From Geothrix fermentans DSM 14018 (GTDB lineage Bacteria > Acidobacteriota > Holophagae > Holophagales > Holophagaceae), in contig NZ_AUAU01000005.1 of the NCBI RefSeq assembly GCF_000428885.1, forward strand, positions 62,001 to 126,000: DNA of 64,000 nucleotides, given 5' to 3'. Made by a program: the position numbers and the translations under genes. The notes below the pieces were generated by a model. The model did no database searches. It was not told the origin of the DNA and worked only from the letters and a program-made list of their open reading frames with translations. Shown piece after piece: positions 42,211 to 51,483 of this stretch. Each line of letters begins with the position of its first letter. The stretch's first letter is position 1.

Positions 42211-45200
42211 GCCTGGTCCGCTATCCCAAGCCCGCCGCCTTCCCGGAGCTGGAGCCGAAACACTGGGTGCTGGAGGCCAGCGCCGGGACCGGGAAGACCT
42301 TTACGCTGGAGCACCTGGTCGTGGACCTGGTGCTGACCGCGGGCCTGCCCCTCGAGCAGATCGTCATCGTCACCTTCACGGAAGCTGCGGCCCTGGAGTT
42401 GCGCCGCCGCATCCGCGAGAAGCTCCAGGAGCTGCGGGACCTCGGGGAGGATCGCTTCCTACCCGGCCGCGCCCACTGGGAGCTCGATGACGGCGCCCGG
42501 ATCAAGCTGGACATAGCCCTCCAGGCCTTCGACCGCACCGTCATCTCCACCATCCACGCCTTCTGCCAGAAGGTGCTCCAGGACGCGGCCTTCGAGACGG
42601 GCCGGCTGTTCCGGCAGACCCGGGTGGCCGAAGGGGAGCTCTTCGCGGAGGTCTTCAAGGACCATCTGCGCACCGCTTTCTGCGCCACGGAGGCCGACCA
42701 GGCATTTCTGATGGAGGCCCTGGAGCGGACCGGTTCCCCGGAGGATCTGGAGAAGCTTCTCAGGGACGCCTGGAACACGCGGGCGGTATTGTTCCCCGAT
42801 GAGAGCCAGGTGGCGCAGGCCCGAGCGGCGGTCGGGGCCTTCCCGGTGGCGGATCTGATCGAGGCGGAGGCCCTTCAGACCGCGTACGGCAAAGGCTCCG
42901 CCAACACCGCGCTGGGGCGGTTCGCCATCCTGGGCCGACTCCTGGCCTCCCTCCAGGCTCAAGAGACCTTGAGTGGTTGGGATCAACTCATCGGCCTGGA
43001 CCTTTTCAAAGGTGCGTCGGTCGGAGTCTGGGCCAAGGCGGTTTGGGAAGATCCGATTCCAACCGGCCCCGCCACCCGCATCCGGGACGGGCTGCAGGCG
43101 CTGAAAGCGGCCCTTCCCACCGTGGAGGGCCTGATCGTCCATCGCCTGCTGCCGCCCCTCCGGGCGGCCATGGAAGCCCGGAAGGCCGCCGAGGGGCTCT
43201 TCGACTTCAACGACATGATCGACCAGGTGGCCGGGGGCGTGCGGAACCCCGACCTGGTGGACCGCCTCCAGGCACGCTACAAGGCGGCCCTCATCGACGA
43301 GTTCCAGGACACGGACAGCCGCCAGTGGGAGATCTTCCGCCGGGTGTTCCACGGCCCGGACCACCGCCTCATCCTGGTGGGCGATCCCAAGCAGGCCATC
43401 TACGACTTCCGCGGCGGCGACCTGCCCACCTACCTCCGGGCGAAGGCGGAGCTCCTGGGTGCCGGCGGGAAGCGCCTGGCCCTCCAGCAGAACTTCCGCT
43501 CCTCGGAATCGCTGGTCTGCGCCGTGAACGCCGTCCTGGCGCCGGAGGGCGCGTTCTTCACCGCGCCCAACGAATACCCCGAGCCGGTCAATGCGGGACG
43601 CAATCCCCGGCTCGAGGGGTCGGAGGGGGAGCTATCGCCGCTGCGGCTGCTGGAGGTCCCGGTCACGGGTTCCGTAGGCCGCCTCCGGGCGCAGGTCGCC
43701 GCGGGCATCGCCGCGGTGTTCCGGGACCTCCTCGACCGCGGCGTCACCTTCCATCCCGGCACCTCGGAGCCCGCCCGGCCCCTCCATCCCGGGGATCTGA
43801 TGGTGCTGACCCACACGGGCAGCGAATCCCGGCTCATGGCCCAGGCCCTGCGGGAGGCCGGCCTGCCTTCCGCGTTCTTCAAGGCGGACGGGCTCTTCCA
43901 GACCCGGGAGGCCTTCGAGCTGAAGGATCTCCTCGGCGCCATCGTGCAGCCCGACGATCCCGACGCCCGCGGCCGGGCGCTGCTCACGCGGTTCTTCGGG
44001 TTCGGCATCGCCGAGGCCGAGGCCTGCCTGGACCTGCCCACGGGCCATCCCGTCCTGGCGCGGCTGGAGCGCTGGCGGGAGCTGGCCCACCAGCGGCGCT
44101 ACCCCCGGCTCTTCAACGCCATCCTCGAGGACAGCGGCATCGTTCCGCGCCTCCTGATCACGGAGCGGGGCGACCGGTCCCTCACCAACCTGCGCCACCT
44201 CGCCGAGCAACTGCTGACGGAGGCCAACGCCTCCCACCTCGATCCCGAGGATCTGCTCCTGCGGCTGGGGCGCTGGATCCGCGAGGAGGACCTCCCCACC
44301 CTCGACGCGGAACCCGGCATCCAGCGCGCCGAAGGACAGGCCCAGGCGGTGCGGCTCCTGACCATCCACAAGGCCAAGGGCCTGGAAGCGCCGGTGGTGA
44401 CCCTGTTCGGCGGGTACAGCGAAAACCCGTTCCTGAAGAACGGACGCGTCCACCGCTTCCACGACGGCTCAGACACGCGCTGCGCCTTCCTCGGGGCGAG
44501 ATCCGCCATGCCGGATGAGGTGAAGGGATGGGCCGATGCCGATGCCGCCCGGGAGGATGAGCGGCTGCTCTACGTGGCCATCACCCGGCCCAAGGCGCAC
44601 CTGGTGATGCCCGTGTTCACGCTGGGTCCCGAGCCCCCGAGCAAGCAGGGATCCTTCGACGCCGATGGTCATCCCAAGGGCCGCCAGGGTCTCCTCAACC
44701 GGCGCGTCAGGGCCCTGAGGGAAACCGCACCTGACACCTGGGGCGCCTGGACGATGCCGCTGCCCGCCCCGGTCCGGGCCCAGGCCGAAGGGCCGATGCC
44801 CACCTTGCCGACCCGGCTCCAGCTCCCTTCCGCCCCGCCCACACCCGATTTCCCGGGCCTCGCCCGGCAGGGCCGCCCCCTGCAGCTCCACTCCTTCACC
44901 TCCCTGTCCCGAGCCTTCGGGGAAACGCCGCGCGCCGCCAGTCGCGAGGAGGAGGCGCGGGCGGACGAGGTGCCGGTGCCCCGGCAGGCGAGACCGGCCG
45001 GGGGCCTTCCCGGCGGCACGGCCACGGGCACCGCCCTCCACGAGCTGCTCGAGCGGATCCCGGTGGGGCGGACGAGCCGTCTGGGGCCCGAAGCCTGGCG
45101 GGACGCGCTCCTGCCCCTGGCGATGGAGTGCCTGAAGGACCAGGGCCTGAACCCCGCGCTGGCCGGAGAGGCCCTCCACCTGGCCTGGGCCGCCCTGACC

Positions 45201-45674
45201 ACCGAGATTCCGCTGCCCGAGGGGCCCGCCATGCGGCTGGACGATGTGGAGCAGCGCCTGCCGGAGGTGGCCTTCCAGATGCCCTTCCCGGACCACCCAG
45301 ATGGCCTGGAAGGCTCGCTGGACCTCCTGTTCGAGTGGGAAGACCGGATCTACATCCTCGATTGGAAGACCAACAGCCTCGAGGGCGGCGACTACGGCCC
45401 GGAGGCGCTCGAGCGCACCATGGCCGCCCACTACGACCTGCAGGTGCGCATCTACACCCTGGCGGCCCTCGCCTTCGCGGGGATCGACCACGAGGCCGCG
45501 TTCCGGGAGCGCTTCGGCGGCGCGGTGTATGTGTTCCTCCGGGGCCTGCCGACCGGGGGGCTCTGGACGCACCGGCCTTCCTGGGCCGAGGTCCAGGCCT
45601 GGCGGCGGGAGCTCGGCGACCTGCGCATCGAGGAACTGGCCCTGAGCCGCATGGAGCGGGGGATGCATGGCTGA
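42207..45674 (+). CDS. recB: exodeoxyribonuclease V beta subunit RecB
   Basis: An 1155-residue UvrD-family helicase-nuclease. Walker A is ASAGTGKTFTL, motif II region LIDEFQDTDSRQW, motif III VGDPKQAIYDFRG, motif V LTIHKAKGLEAPVV and motif VI YVAITRPKAHLVM. The C-terminal nuclease has LDLLFEWEDRIYILDWKTN with the metal-binding Asp and D-x-K. It unwinds and degrades DNA ends and loads RecA at Chi. The ATG at 42207 overlaps the recC stop (ATGA), so the much longer upstream frame is a shadow. Confidence 0.97.
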   Translation: MSLVRYPKPAAFPELEPKHWVLEASAGTGKTFTLEHLVVDLVLTAGLPLEQIVIVTFTEAAALELRRRIREKLQELRDLGEDRFLPGRAHWELDDGARIKLDIALQAFDRTVISTIHAFCQKVLQDAAFETGRLFRQTRVAEGELFAEVFKDHLRTAFCATEADQAFLMEALERTGSPEDLEKLLRDAWNTRAVLFPDESQVAQARAAVGAFPVADLIEAEALQTAYGKGSANTALGRFAILGRLLASLQAQETLSGWDQLIGLDLFKGASVGVWAKAVWEDPIPTGPATRIRDGLQALKAALPTVEGLIVHRLLPPLRAAMEARKAAEGLFDFNDMIDQVAGGVRNPDLVDRLQARYKAALIDEFQDTDSRQWEIFRRVFHGPDHRLILVGDPKQAIYDFRGGDLPTYLRAKAELLGAGGKRLALQQNFRSSESLVCAVNAVLAPEGAFFTAPNEYPEPVNAGRNPRLEGSEGELSPLRLLEVPVTGSVGRLRAQVAAGIAAVFRDLLDRGVTFHPGTSEPARPLHPGDLMVLTHTGSESRLMAQALREAGLPSAFFKADGLFQTREAFELKDLLGAIVQPDDPDARGRALLTRFFGFGIAEAEACLDLPTGHPVLARLERWRELAHQRRYPRLFNAILEDSGIVPRLLITERGDRSLTNLRHLAEQLLTEANASHLDPEDLLLRLGRWIREEDLPTLDAEPGIQRAEGQAQAVRLLTIHKAKGLEAPVVTLFGGYSENPFLKNGRVHRFHDGSDTRCAFLGARSAMPDEVKGWADADAAREDERLLYVAITRPKAHLVMPVFTLGPEPPSKQGSFDADGHPKGRQGLLNRRVRALRETAPDTWGAWTMPLPAPVRAQAEGPMPTLPTRLQLPSAPPTPDFPGLARQGRPLQLHSFTSLSRAFGETPRAASREEEARADEVPVPRQARPAGGLPGGTATGTALHELLERIPVGRTSRLGPEAWRDALLPLAMECLKDQGLNPALAGEALHLAWAALTTEIPLPEGPAMRLDDVEQRLPEVAFQMPFPDHPDGLEGSLDLLFEWEDRIYILDWKTNSLEGGDYGPEALERTMAAHYDLQVRIYTLAALAFAGIDHEAAFRERFGGAVYVFLRGLPTGGLWTHRPSWAEVQAWRRELGDLRIEELALSRMERGMHG

Positions 45675-47565
45675 GCGCACGGGGAATACCGTCCGCCCCC
45701 TGGGCGATCCGAGGGCCTGGCGGGAGACCCTCGTCCGGCTGGGCCAGGGCTCGGAGCTCCTGACCCTGGCCGAGACCTTCGCGGGCATCCCGCCGGGCCT
45801 GGACGGGCAGGACAAGGAAGCCCTCACCCTCGTGGCCCTGCTGGTGCTGCTCTCTGCCCAGGACGGTCACACCCGCCTGCCCCTCACCGGCGCTGGCAGC
45901 GAGGAGGCTGAGGCGAGGTTGACCCTCTTCACCGGGTCCGAGGTGCCCCTGGCGGACCTCCTGGGCCGCCCGGCCCTCTCGGTGGCCTTCGGTGCTCCCG
46001 GCGCGCCCCCCCGCCCCTTCGTGCGGACCGGAGCCTGGCTCGCCTCCGCCCGGCTTCACACCGCGGAGCTGCGCCTGGCCGCGGCCGTCCGGTCGCGAGC
46101 GGCCGACCATCCCATGGGGGAGACCGAACACGCGGACTTGGGGGATCTGCTCGATGCGCCGGTCCTGCTCTCCGAGGAGCAGCGCCAGGCCGTGCGCCGG
46201 GCCGTCCACGCGCCCTTCACGCTGCTCACCGGCGGGCCGGGCACCGGCAAGACCTCCATCGTGGTGGCCATCCTCCGGGCCGCGCTGCGCCTGGGCTTCG
46301 CCCCGGCCGAGATCGCCCTGGCCGCGCCCACGGGCAAGGCCGCGCAGCGCATGGGCGAGAGCATCCGCGGCACCCTGGCCAGGATCGCGTCGCCCAGCGC
46401 CGGGGATCGGCAGCTCCTGGAGAACCTGCCCGAGCCCCAGACCCTGCACCGCCTGCTAGCCTTCCTGCCCTTCCGGCAGACCTTCCGGCACCACCGGAAC
46501 AATCCCCTGCCCCAGCGCCTGGTGATCGTCGATGAGAGCTCCATGGTGGGTCTGGAGCTGATGGACGGCCTGACGGGCGCCCTGGATCCCGCGGCCCGGC
46601 TGGTGCTCCTAGGGGATGCGGAGCAGCTGCCTTCCGTCGAGGCCGGCGCGGTCTTCCGCGATCTGGTGGAGGCCCTGCCCGACGCCACCCTCCGGCTGAC
46701 CCACAGCTACCGGATGGATGCCGCCAACCCGGCGGGCCGCTCCGTGCTGCTGGCGGCCCAGGCCCTTCGTGCGGGCGACGCCGCCGCCCTGGATGCGCCA
46801 GGCGCGCTCGCCACGCGCGGAGCCCTCACCGACCTCCAGGGCCACGGCGCCGAGCACGCTGAGGTGGATGATCCGTCTCTGAGGACCTTCCTCCAGCACT
46901 ACCTCGACCAGGAGATCCTCCAGCACCAGGGCTTCCGGGAGGCCGCCGAGCGGATCTACCAGCACGACGGGAACACCTGGGCTGCCGGCGATGAAGCGGC
47001 CCTGGAAGCCCTCTTCCGGGCCCACGAACACGCCAAGATCCTCTGCCCCCTGCGCGAAACCCCCGGCCTGCGGAGCGTGGCCGGCCTGAATCAGAGGCTC
47101 CACCACCTGGCCGGGCGGGAGGCTGCGGGAGCGCTGGATCGCGACCTGACCGTCTACGCCGGCGAGCCCGTGATGGTCACCCTCAACGACTACCGGCGGG
47201 GGCTCTTCAACGGCGACCAGGGCATCGTGGTCAAGGCCCGCCAGGAGGATGGCGTCCATCAGGCCGTGGCCTTCCGCACCTCGACCGGATTCCGGCTCCT
47301 GCCCTACCGCCCCCTCCAGCCCCAGCTCGAGCTGGCCTGGGCGCTGACGGTCCACAAGGCCCAGGGCTCCGAGTTCGACCGGGTGGTCCTGGTTCTCCCG
47401 CCCGCGGATAGCCCCCTGCTGACCCGCGAGATCCTCTACACCGCCCTCACCCGCGCCCGCACAGGGGCCACCATCCTCGGGGCGAGGGAGGCGCTTGATA
47501 TGGGGTTGAGGCAGACGAGCCTACGGTTTACTGGGCTCTGCCCCATCCTCGGAATCGGAACATGA
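45667..47565 (+). CDS. recD: exodeoxyribonuclease V alpha subunit RecD
   Basis: A 632-residue superfamily 1 helicase of 5'-3' polarity. Walker A is TGGPGTGKTSIVV, motif II VIVDESSMV, motif III LLGDAEQLPSVEAG, a later AWALTVHKAQGSEFD and TALTRAR complete the set. The N-terminal domain expected for RecBCD-type RecD is present. Its start overlaps recB by 8 bases. With recC and recB it forms the end-resection nuclease that also destroys phage DNA. Confidence 0.96.
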   Translation: MAERTGNTVRPLGDPRAWRETLVRLGQGSELLTLAETFAGIPPGLDGQDKEALTLVALLVLLSAQDGHTRLPLTGAGSEEAEARLTLFTGSEVPLADLLGRPALSVAFGAPGAPPRPFVRTGAWLASARLHTAELRLAAAVRSRAADHPMGETEHADLGDLLDAPVLLSEEQRQAVRRAVHAPFTLLTGGPGTGKTSIVVAILRAALRLGFAPAEIALAAPTGKAAQRMGESIRGTLARIASPSAGDRQLLENLPEPQTLHRLLAFLPFRQTFRHHRNNPLPQRLVIVDESSMVGLELMDGLTGALDPAARLVLLGDAEQLPSVEAGAVFRDLVEALPDATLRLTHSYRMDAANPAGRSVLLAAQALRAGDAAALDAPGALATRGALTDLQGHGAEHAEVDDPSLRTFLQHYLDQEILQHQGFREAAERIYQHDGNTWAAGDEAALEALFRAHEHAKILCPLRETPGLRSVAGLNQRLHHLAGREAAGALDRDLTVYAGEPVMVTLNDYRRGLFNGDQGIVVKARQEDGVHQAVAFRTSTGFRLLPYRPLQPQLELAWALTVHKAQGSEFDRVVLVLPPADSPLLTREILYTALTRARTGATILGAREALDMGLRQTSLRFTGLCPILGIGT

Positions 47566-47658
47566 GACAAAGGGCCGGCCAGATTGATCGTCCTGACATC
47601 GCCGCCGCATTGTCGCAGTCCAGTCTCGAGCATTGATTACACCCTGGTTGTTCACATT

Positions 47659-47697
47659 ACGGCGATCACACGGGCTCAAATCCCGTCAGCCCTGCCG
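47659..47697 (+). repeat. diverged copy of the tRNA-Glu 3' end (possible att remnant)
   Basis: These 39 bases match the 3' part of the tRNA-Glu gene, from its anticodon stem through the T arm and acceptor to the CCA position, at 33 of 39 positions by my own alignment, in the same orientation. It has no 5' half, so it is not a functional tRNA. A 3' tRNA fragment downstream of the intact gene is the usual trace left by integrase-mediated insertion. Confidence 0.75.
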
Positions 47698-47747
47698 GTT
47701 GGGCCGCCGCGAGGTGGCCAAATCTTTACAAGGCTGACGGGATTTGA
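47676..47747. repeat. 16-bp perfect inverted repeat built from a tRNA T-arm
   Basis: TCAAATCCCGTCAGCC (47676-47691) recurs as its exact reverse complement at 47732-47747, 40 bases apart. The left copy is part of the tRNA-Glu-like fragment; the right copy is a second, opposite-strand T-arm and acceptor sequence. Confidence 0.8.
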
Positions 47748-47952
47748 AGTCTCCTGGGGGCCGTTGGTGCAGGTGTAGCACAAGGGGGAGTCCCGCGATG
47801 GGTGGCTGGCGGGCGAGAACGGGGAGCCATGCCTGTCATATGGAAAAGAGGGAGCGCGCTCCAGCGGCGCTCAGGAACCATCCGTGGACAGGATGAAGCA
47901 CCGGGTGCAGGCTTCCCTTGCACCGGGACTGCGGTGCATGGGGAGCCATGCC

Positions 47953-48135
47953 ATGTCAGGTAGGGAAGACGAAGGTACCGTTCTGCGGACCCTGGCCGAG
48001 CTGTACCCCACCCTCAAGGACCTCAGGGCGGCCGCACCTCCGGAGGCGGCGCGGTTTCTGGCCCACACCCGCGCGAACTCCGAGAACTGGCCCATCGAAT
48101 CCCTGATCGAGGGATACCTGGACGCCGTTCCCTGA
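47953..48135 (+). CDS. hypothetical small protein
   Basis: A 60-residue frame starting MSGREDEGTVLRTLAEL and ending in a helical, acidic tail (WPIESLIEGYLDAVP). It has protein-like composition with regularly spaced hydrophobics, but no family is recognised and no strong ribosome site precedes the ATG at 47953; in-frame starts further upstream (47884) would run through repeat DNA. It lies between recD and the convergent KAS III-like gene. The call is tentative. Confidence 0.35.
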   Translation: MSGREDEGTVLRTLAELYPTLKDLRAAAPPEAARFLAHTRANSENWPIESLIEGYLDAVP

Positions 48136-48206
48136 GGCCGAGGCGCCACCCCGCTGAGGTCCCTGGTGGAGGAGCCGGCCTGGGGGCGGCTTCCCCCGCG
48201 CCAACC

Positions 48207-49289
48207 TCAGGGCCAGCGGTAGATCGCGGAATTGATGCTCATGCCCGCGCCCACGGAGGCGAACACGACGAGGTTGCCGCTGGCCAGGGTGTGACCCTCC
48301 AGCTGGCCCCGCACGATCAGGTCGAGGAGGGTGGGTACGGTGGCCACGGAGCTGTTGCCCAGCCAGGAGACGGTCATGGGCATGATCCCCTTGGGCATCT
48401 CCTGGAAGCCATAGAGCCGGAAGAGCCGCTTGAGGATGGCTTCGTCCATCTTGCCATTGGCCTGGTGGATCAGAACCTTGTCCACATGCTCCAGGGAGAG
48501 GCCCGCCCGCTCGAGGCTCAGGCGCACCAGGCCCGGCACGGTGGCGATGGCGTACTCGTAGAGCTTCCGGCCCTCCATCTTGATGTAGAGCTGCCGGTCG
48601 CCGCCTTCGAGGTCGAAGGAGCGGCCCATCCGCAGCAGTCCGGCGTGATCGAGGGCGTCGGACCGGGTGGCGTGCGAGAGGATGCCCACGGGCTCGTCGT
48701 GGGACTGGGCTTCCAGCACCACCGCCCCGGCGCCGTCCGCATAGATCAGGCTGTCCCGGTCGCAGGGATCGGACACGCGGGAGAGGGTCTCGGCGCCGAT
48801 CACCAGGGCCCGCTTCGCGTCCCCCGAGCGCAGGAAGTAGTCCGCCTGGATCACGGCCTGGAGCCAGCCGGGGCAGCCGAAGGGCAGGTCGTAGGCGACG
48901 CAGAAGGGGTTGGCGATGCGCAGCCTCGCCTTGACCCGGGCGGCCAGGGTCGGGACCAGGTCGGACTGCCGGCTGCCCGCCGTCACATCGCCGAAGTTGT
49001 GGGCCACGATGAGGTAGTCCAGAGTCTCGGGATCGATGGCGGCCGAGGCCAGGGCCTTCTCCGCGGCCTCGAGGGCCAGGTCCGAGGCGACCCGGTCCTC
49101 CGAGACGTAGCGCCGCTCGGCGATCTCGGTGATCTCGCGGAACTTCGCCACCATCCGCGCCGTCTCGCCGGCCGGATAGGGCCGCCCCTCGCCTTCGAAA
49201 AAAGACCGATCCAGAAAAGCGTCATTCGGGACATTCCGCTGGGGGATGCAGCTGCCCGTGCCCGTGATGACCGTCCGTACCTGAGCCAT
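48207..49289 (-). CDS. 3-oxoacyl-[ACP] synthase III-like enzyme (FabH family)
   Basis: A 360-residue thiolase-fold condensing enzyme. The catalytic triad is readable: Cys139 in LPFGCPGW, His275 in LIHQANGK and Asn312 in WLGNSSVA. FabH starts fatty acid synthesis by condensing acetyl-CoA with malonyl-ACP; paralogs act in secondary metabolism or make hydrocarbon chains. This one stands alone without fab genes, and the CPGW around the Cys differs from the usual CAGF/CSGF of FabH, so a specialised role is possible. The ATG at 49289 has AAGGAG 6 bases before it; the longer frame is rejected. Confidence 0.85.
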   Translation of the reverse strand: MAQVRTVITGTGSCIPQRNVPNDAFLDRSFFEGEGRPYPAGETARMVAKFREITEIAERRYVSEDRVASDLALEAAEKALASAAIDPETLDYLIVAHNFGDVTAGSRQSDLVPTLAARVKARLRIANPFCVAYDLPFGCPGWLQAVIQADYFLRSGDAKRALVIGAETLSRVSDPCDRDSLIYADGAGAVVLEAQSHDEPVGILSHATRSDALDHAGLLRMGRSFDLEGGDRQLYIKMEGRKLYEYAIATVPGLVRLSLERAGLSLEHVDKVLIHQANGKMDEAILKRLFRLYGFQEMPKGIMPMTVSWLGNSSVATVPTLLDLIVRGQLEGHTLASGNLVVFASVGAGMSINSAIYRWP

Positions 49290-49398
49290 CCGTTCTCCTT
49301 GCGGCAGTCGAGCCGGATATGCCGGATCCAACCAGTCTACTTCCTGGGATTTCCACATGTTTCCGAAATCCCCAGTCCAGCACCTGGGAAGGCGCCGG

Positions 49399-51441
49399 TC
49401 AGCGGGAAGCTCCCGCTTGCGCAGGGGCCGGCTTGCCCGCCTCCACATGCCGGCACGCCATGCAACGGTTCACGAACTCGCCGCGGCGGGTGCTGGGGAG
49501 GATGCGCATGGGCTGGCCGCACTGGGGGCAGGGGCCGCCGTGGATCTGGGGCGCCGGGGCGTCCTGGAGCTCGGTGACGATGGACGACACGAAACCCCGG
49601 ATGTCTGCCATGAAGGCTCCGCGGGATTCCTCGCCGCGGCGCATGCGCTCCAGGCGGGCCTCCCAGCTGCCCGTCAGCTCGGCGCTGCGGAGGGCCTCGC
49701 TCGGCAGCCCCTCGATGAGCCGGATGCCCTTGTCCGTGGGCAGCAGGACGTTGCGCTTGCGCTCGATGTAGGCGCGCTTGATGAGGGTCTCGATCATGTT
49801 GGCGCGGGTGGCCGGCGTGCCCAGACCGCAGTCGCGCATGGCGCCCCGCAGGGCCTCGTCGTCCAGCTCCCGGCCCGCGCCCTGCATGGCCGCCAGCAGG
49901 TCGCCCTCGCTCATGCGCTTGGGGGGCGTGGTCTTCCCCTCCTTGGGATGGAGGGAGGCCACCTCCACGGCCTCGCCCTTCTTCACGGCCGGCAGGCCGC
50001 CCTCGGCCTCCTCGTCGCCCTCCTCCTCCGCCTCGGCCGGATCGGCGGCCTTCTCCGCCTTCTTCTTCCGGTGGGGCGGATCCACGGCGGACCAGCCCTC
50101 CTCCTTCACCACGGTGCCGGTGGTCTTGAAGGTCTCGCCGTCCACCTCGGTGATGATCGTGGTCTTGGCCTCCACGCGGTCGGGGAAGTAGGCGGCCAGG
50201 AAGCGCCGGGCGATGAGCTCGTAGATGCGCAGCTCGTCGCCGGCGAGCCCCCGCGCCGGCTTCTCCGTGGGCACCAGGGCGGCGTGGTCCTCCACCTCCT
50301 TGTCGTTGACGAAGCGCTTGTCCAGCTTCACGGGCCAGCGCTTGCGGAGGTCGTCCAGGAAGGGCTGCAGCTCCGCGAGCTGGCCCTGGGCCAGGGCCTT
50401 GATCCAGTGGGGGGCCTTGGCGGCGTCGGCCTCCGTCAGGTGGCGGCTGCTGGTGCGGGGGTACGAGATGAGCTGCTGCTCGTAGAGGCTCTGGGCCAGG
50501 GCCAGGGTGCCCTCGGCGGTGAAGCCGAAGCGCTTGTTGGCCTCCTTCTGCAGGGTGGTGAGGTCGTAGAGCAGTTCGGGCTTCTTCTTCTCGGTGCGCC
50601 CCGTGGCGCTGCGGATCTTCCCGGGCTTCCCCGCCAGCCGCGCGGCGAGGGCGCGGGCTTCCTCCTCGGTGGTGAAGCGCTCGACCGTCTGGCCGTCCAC
50701 CTCCTTGAACCAGCGGCCCTCGTATGTGCCCTCCGGGTGGGCGAAGCGGGCCCGGAGCGTCCAGAAGGGCTGGGGCCTGAAGTTCCGGATCTCCAGCTCC
50801 CGGCGCACCAGCAGGGCCAGGGTGGGCGTCTGCACGCGGCCCACGCTCCACACGCCCTCCTCGGGCCCGGCCCGGCGCATGCGCAGGGTCTGGGCCCGGG
50901 TGGCGTTGATGCCCACCAGCCAGTCCGCCTCCTGGCGGCTGCGGGCGGCATCGCGCAGTCCCGCGTAGGCCTCGCCGGGCTTCATGGCGCCGTAGGCCTC
51001 GCGCACGGCCTCGGGCGTGAGGCTGGAGGTCCAGAAGCGCTGCACGGGCTTGGTGCAGCCCGCCAGGCGGTACACCAGGTCGAAGATCAGCTCGCCCTCG
51101 CGCCCGGCGTCCGTGGCGTTCACCACCTCGGTGATGTCCTCGCGGTTCAGCAGCCGGGCCACCACGTCGAACTGCTCTTTCGTCTGCGGGATGGGTGCGT
51201 AGCGGAAGGCCTCGGGGAAGATGGGCAGCCGGTCCCAGCGCCAGGGCTTCCAGGCCGGATCGTAGCCCTCGGGGTTCAGGGCCTCCACCAGGTGCCCCAC
51301 GCACCAGGTCACCACGAGGCCGTTCCCCTCGATGAGGCTCCGGCCCCGCCCGGGCAGGCCCAGGGCCTCCGCCAGGGCGCGGCCCATGCTCGGCTTCTCG
51401 GCGATGATCAGACGCAAGGGGGCTCCAGGAGCGGGTTCCAT
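49399..51441 (-). CDS. topB: DNA topoisomerase III (type IA)
   Basis: A 680-residue type IA topoisomerase that passes single strands to unlink DNA. The TOPRIM domain shows LIIAEKPSMGRALAEALG and VNATDAGREGELIFD. The catalytic Tyr lies in LISYPRTSSRHL. The LGTPATRANMIETLIKR block and a C-terminal zinc ribbon (CPQCG...CMAC) are present. An acidic, Glu/Ala-rich insertion (AADPAEAEEEGDEEAEGG) sits before the last catalytic block. It could be chromosomal or derived from a conjugative element, but no conjugation genes are nearby. Confidence 0.94.
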   Translation of the reverse strand: MEPAPGAPLRLIIAEKPSMGRALAEALGLPGRGRSLIEGNGLVVTWCVGHLVEALNPEGYDPAWKPWRWDRLPIFPEAFRYAPIPQTKEQFDVVARLLNREDITEVVNATDAGREGELIFDLVYRLAGCTKPVQRFWTSSLTPEAVREAYGAMKPGEAYAGLRDAARSRQEADWLVGINATRAQTLRMRRAGPEEGVWSVGRVQTPTLALLVRRELEIRNFRPQPFWTLRARFAHPEGTYEGRWFKEVDGQTVERFTTEEEARALAARLAGKPGKIRSATGRTEKKKPELLYDLTTLQKEANKRFGFTAEGTLALAQSLYEQQLISYPRTSSRHLTEADAAKAPHWIKALAQGQLAELQPFLDDLRKRWPVKLDKRFVNDKEVEDHAALVPTEKPARGLAGDELRIYELIARRFLAAYFPDRVEAKTTIITEVDGETFKTTGTVVKEEGWSAVDPPHRKKKAEKAADPAEAEEEGDEEAEGGLPAVKKGEAVEVASLHPKEGKTTPPKRMSEGDLLAAMQGAGRELDDEALRGAMRDCGLGTPATRANMIETLIKRAYIERKRNVLLPTDKGIRLIEGLPSEALRSAELTGSWEARLERMRRGEESRGAFMADIRGFVSSIVTELQDAPAPQIHGGPCPQCGQPMRILPSTRRGEFVNRCMACRHVEAGKPAPAQAGASR

Positions 51442-51483
51442 TGTAGGGGGCCCGGGAGCGTCCGTCCGGCCTCCGGTGGCCCT

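Larger units (their letters stand above)
47566..47952. other. non-coding stretch with tRNA-derived and repeated sequences
   Basis: No convincing gene between recD and the small frame at 47953. The stretch carries a tRNA-Glu 3' fragment, a 16-bp inverted repeat derived from it (both listed separately) and a 13-bp direct repeat GGGGAGCCATGCC at 47821-47833 and 47940-47952. It looks like scar tissue of past insertions. Confidence 0.5.
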
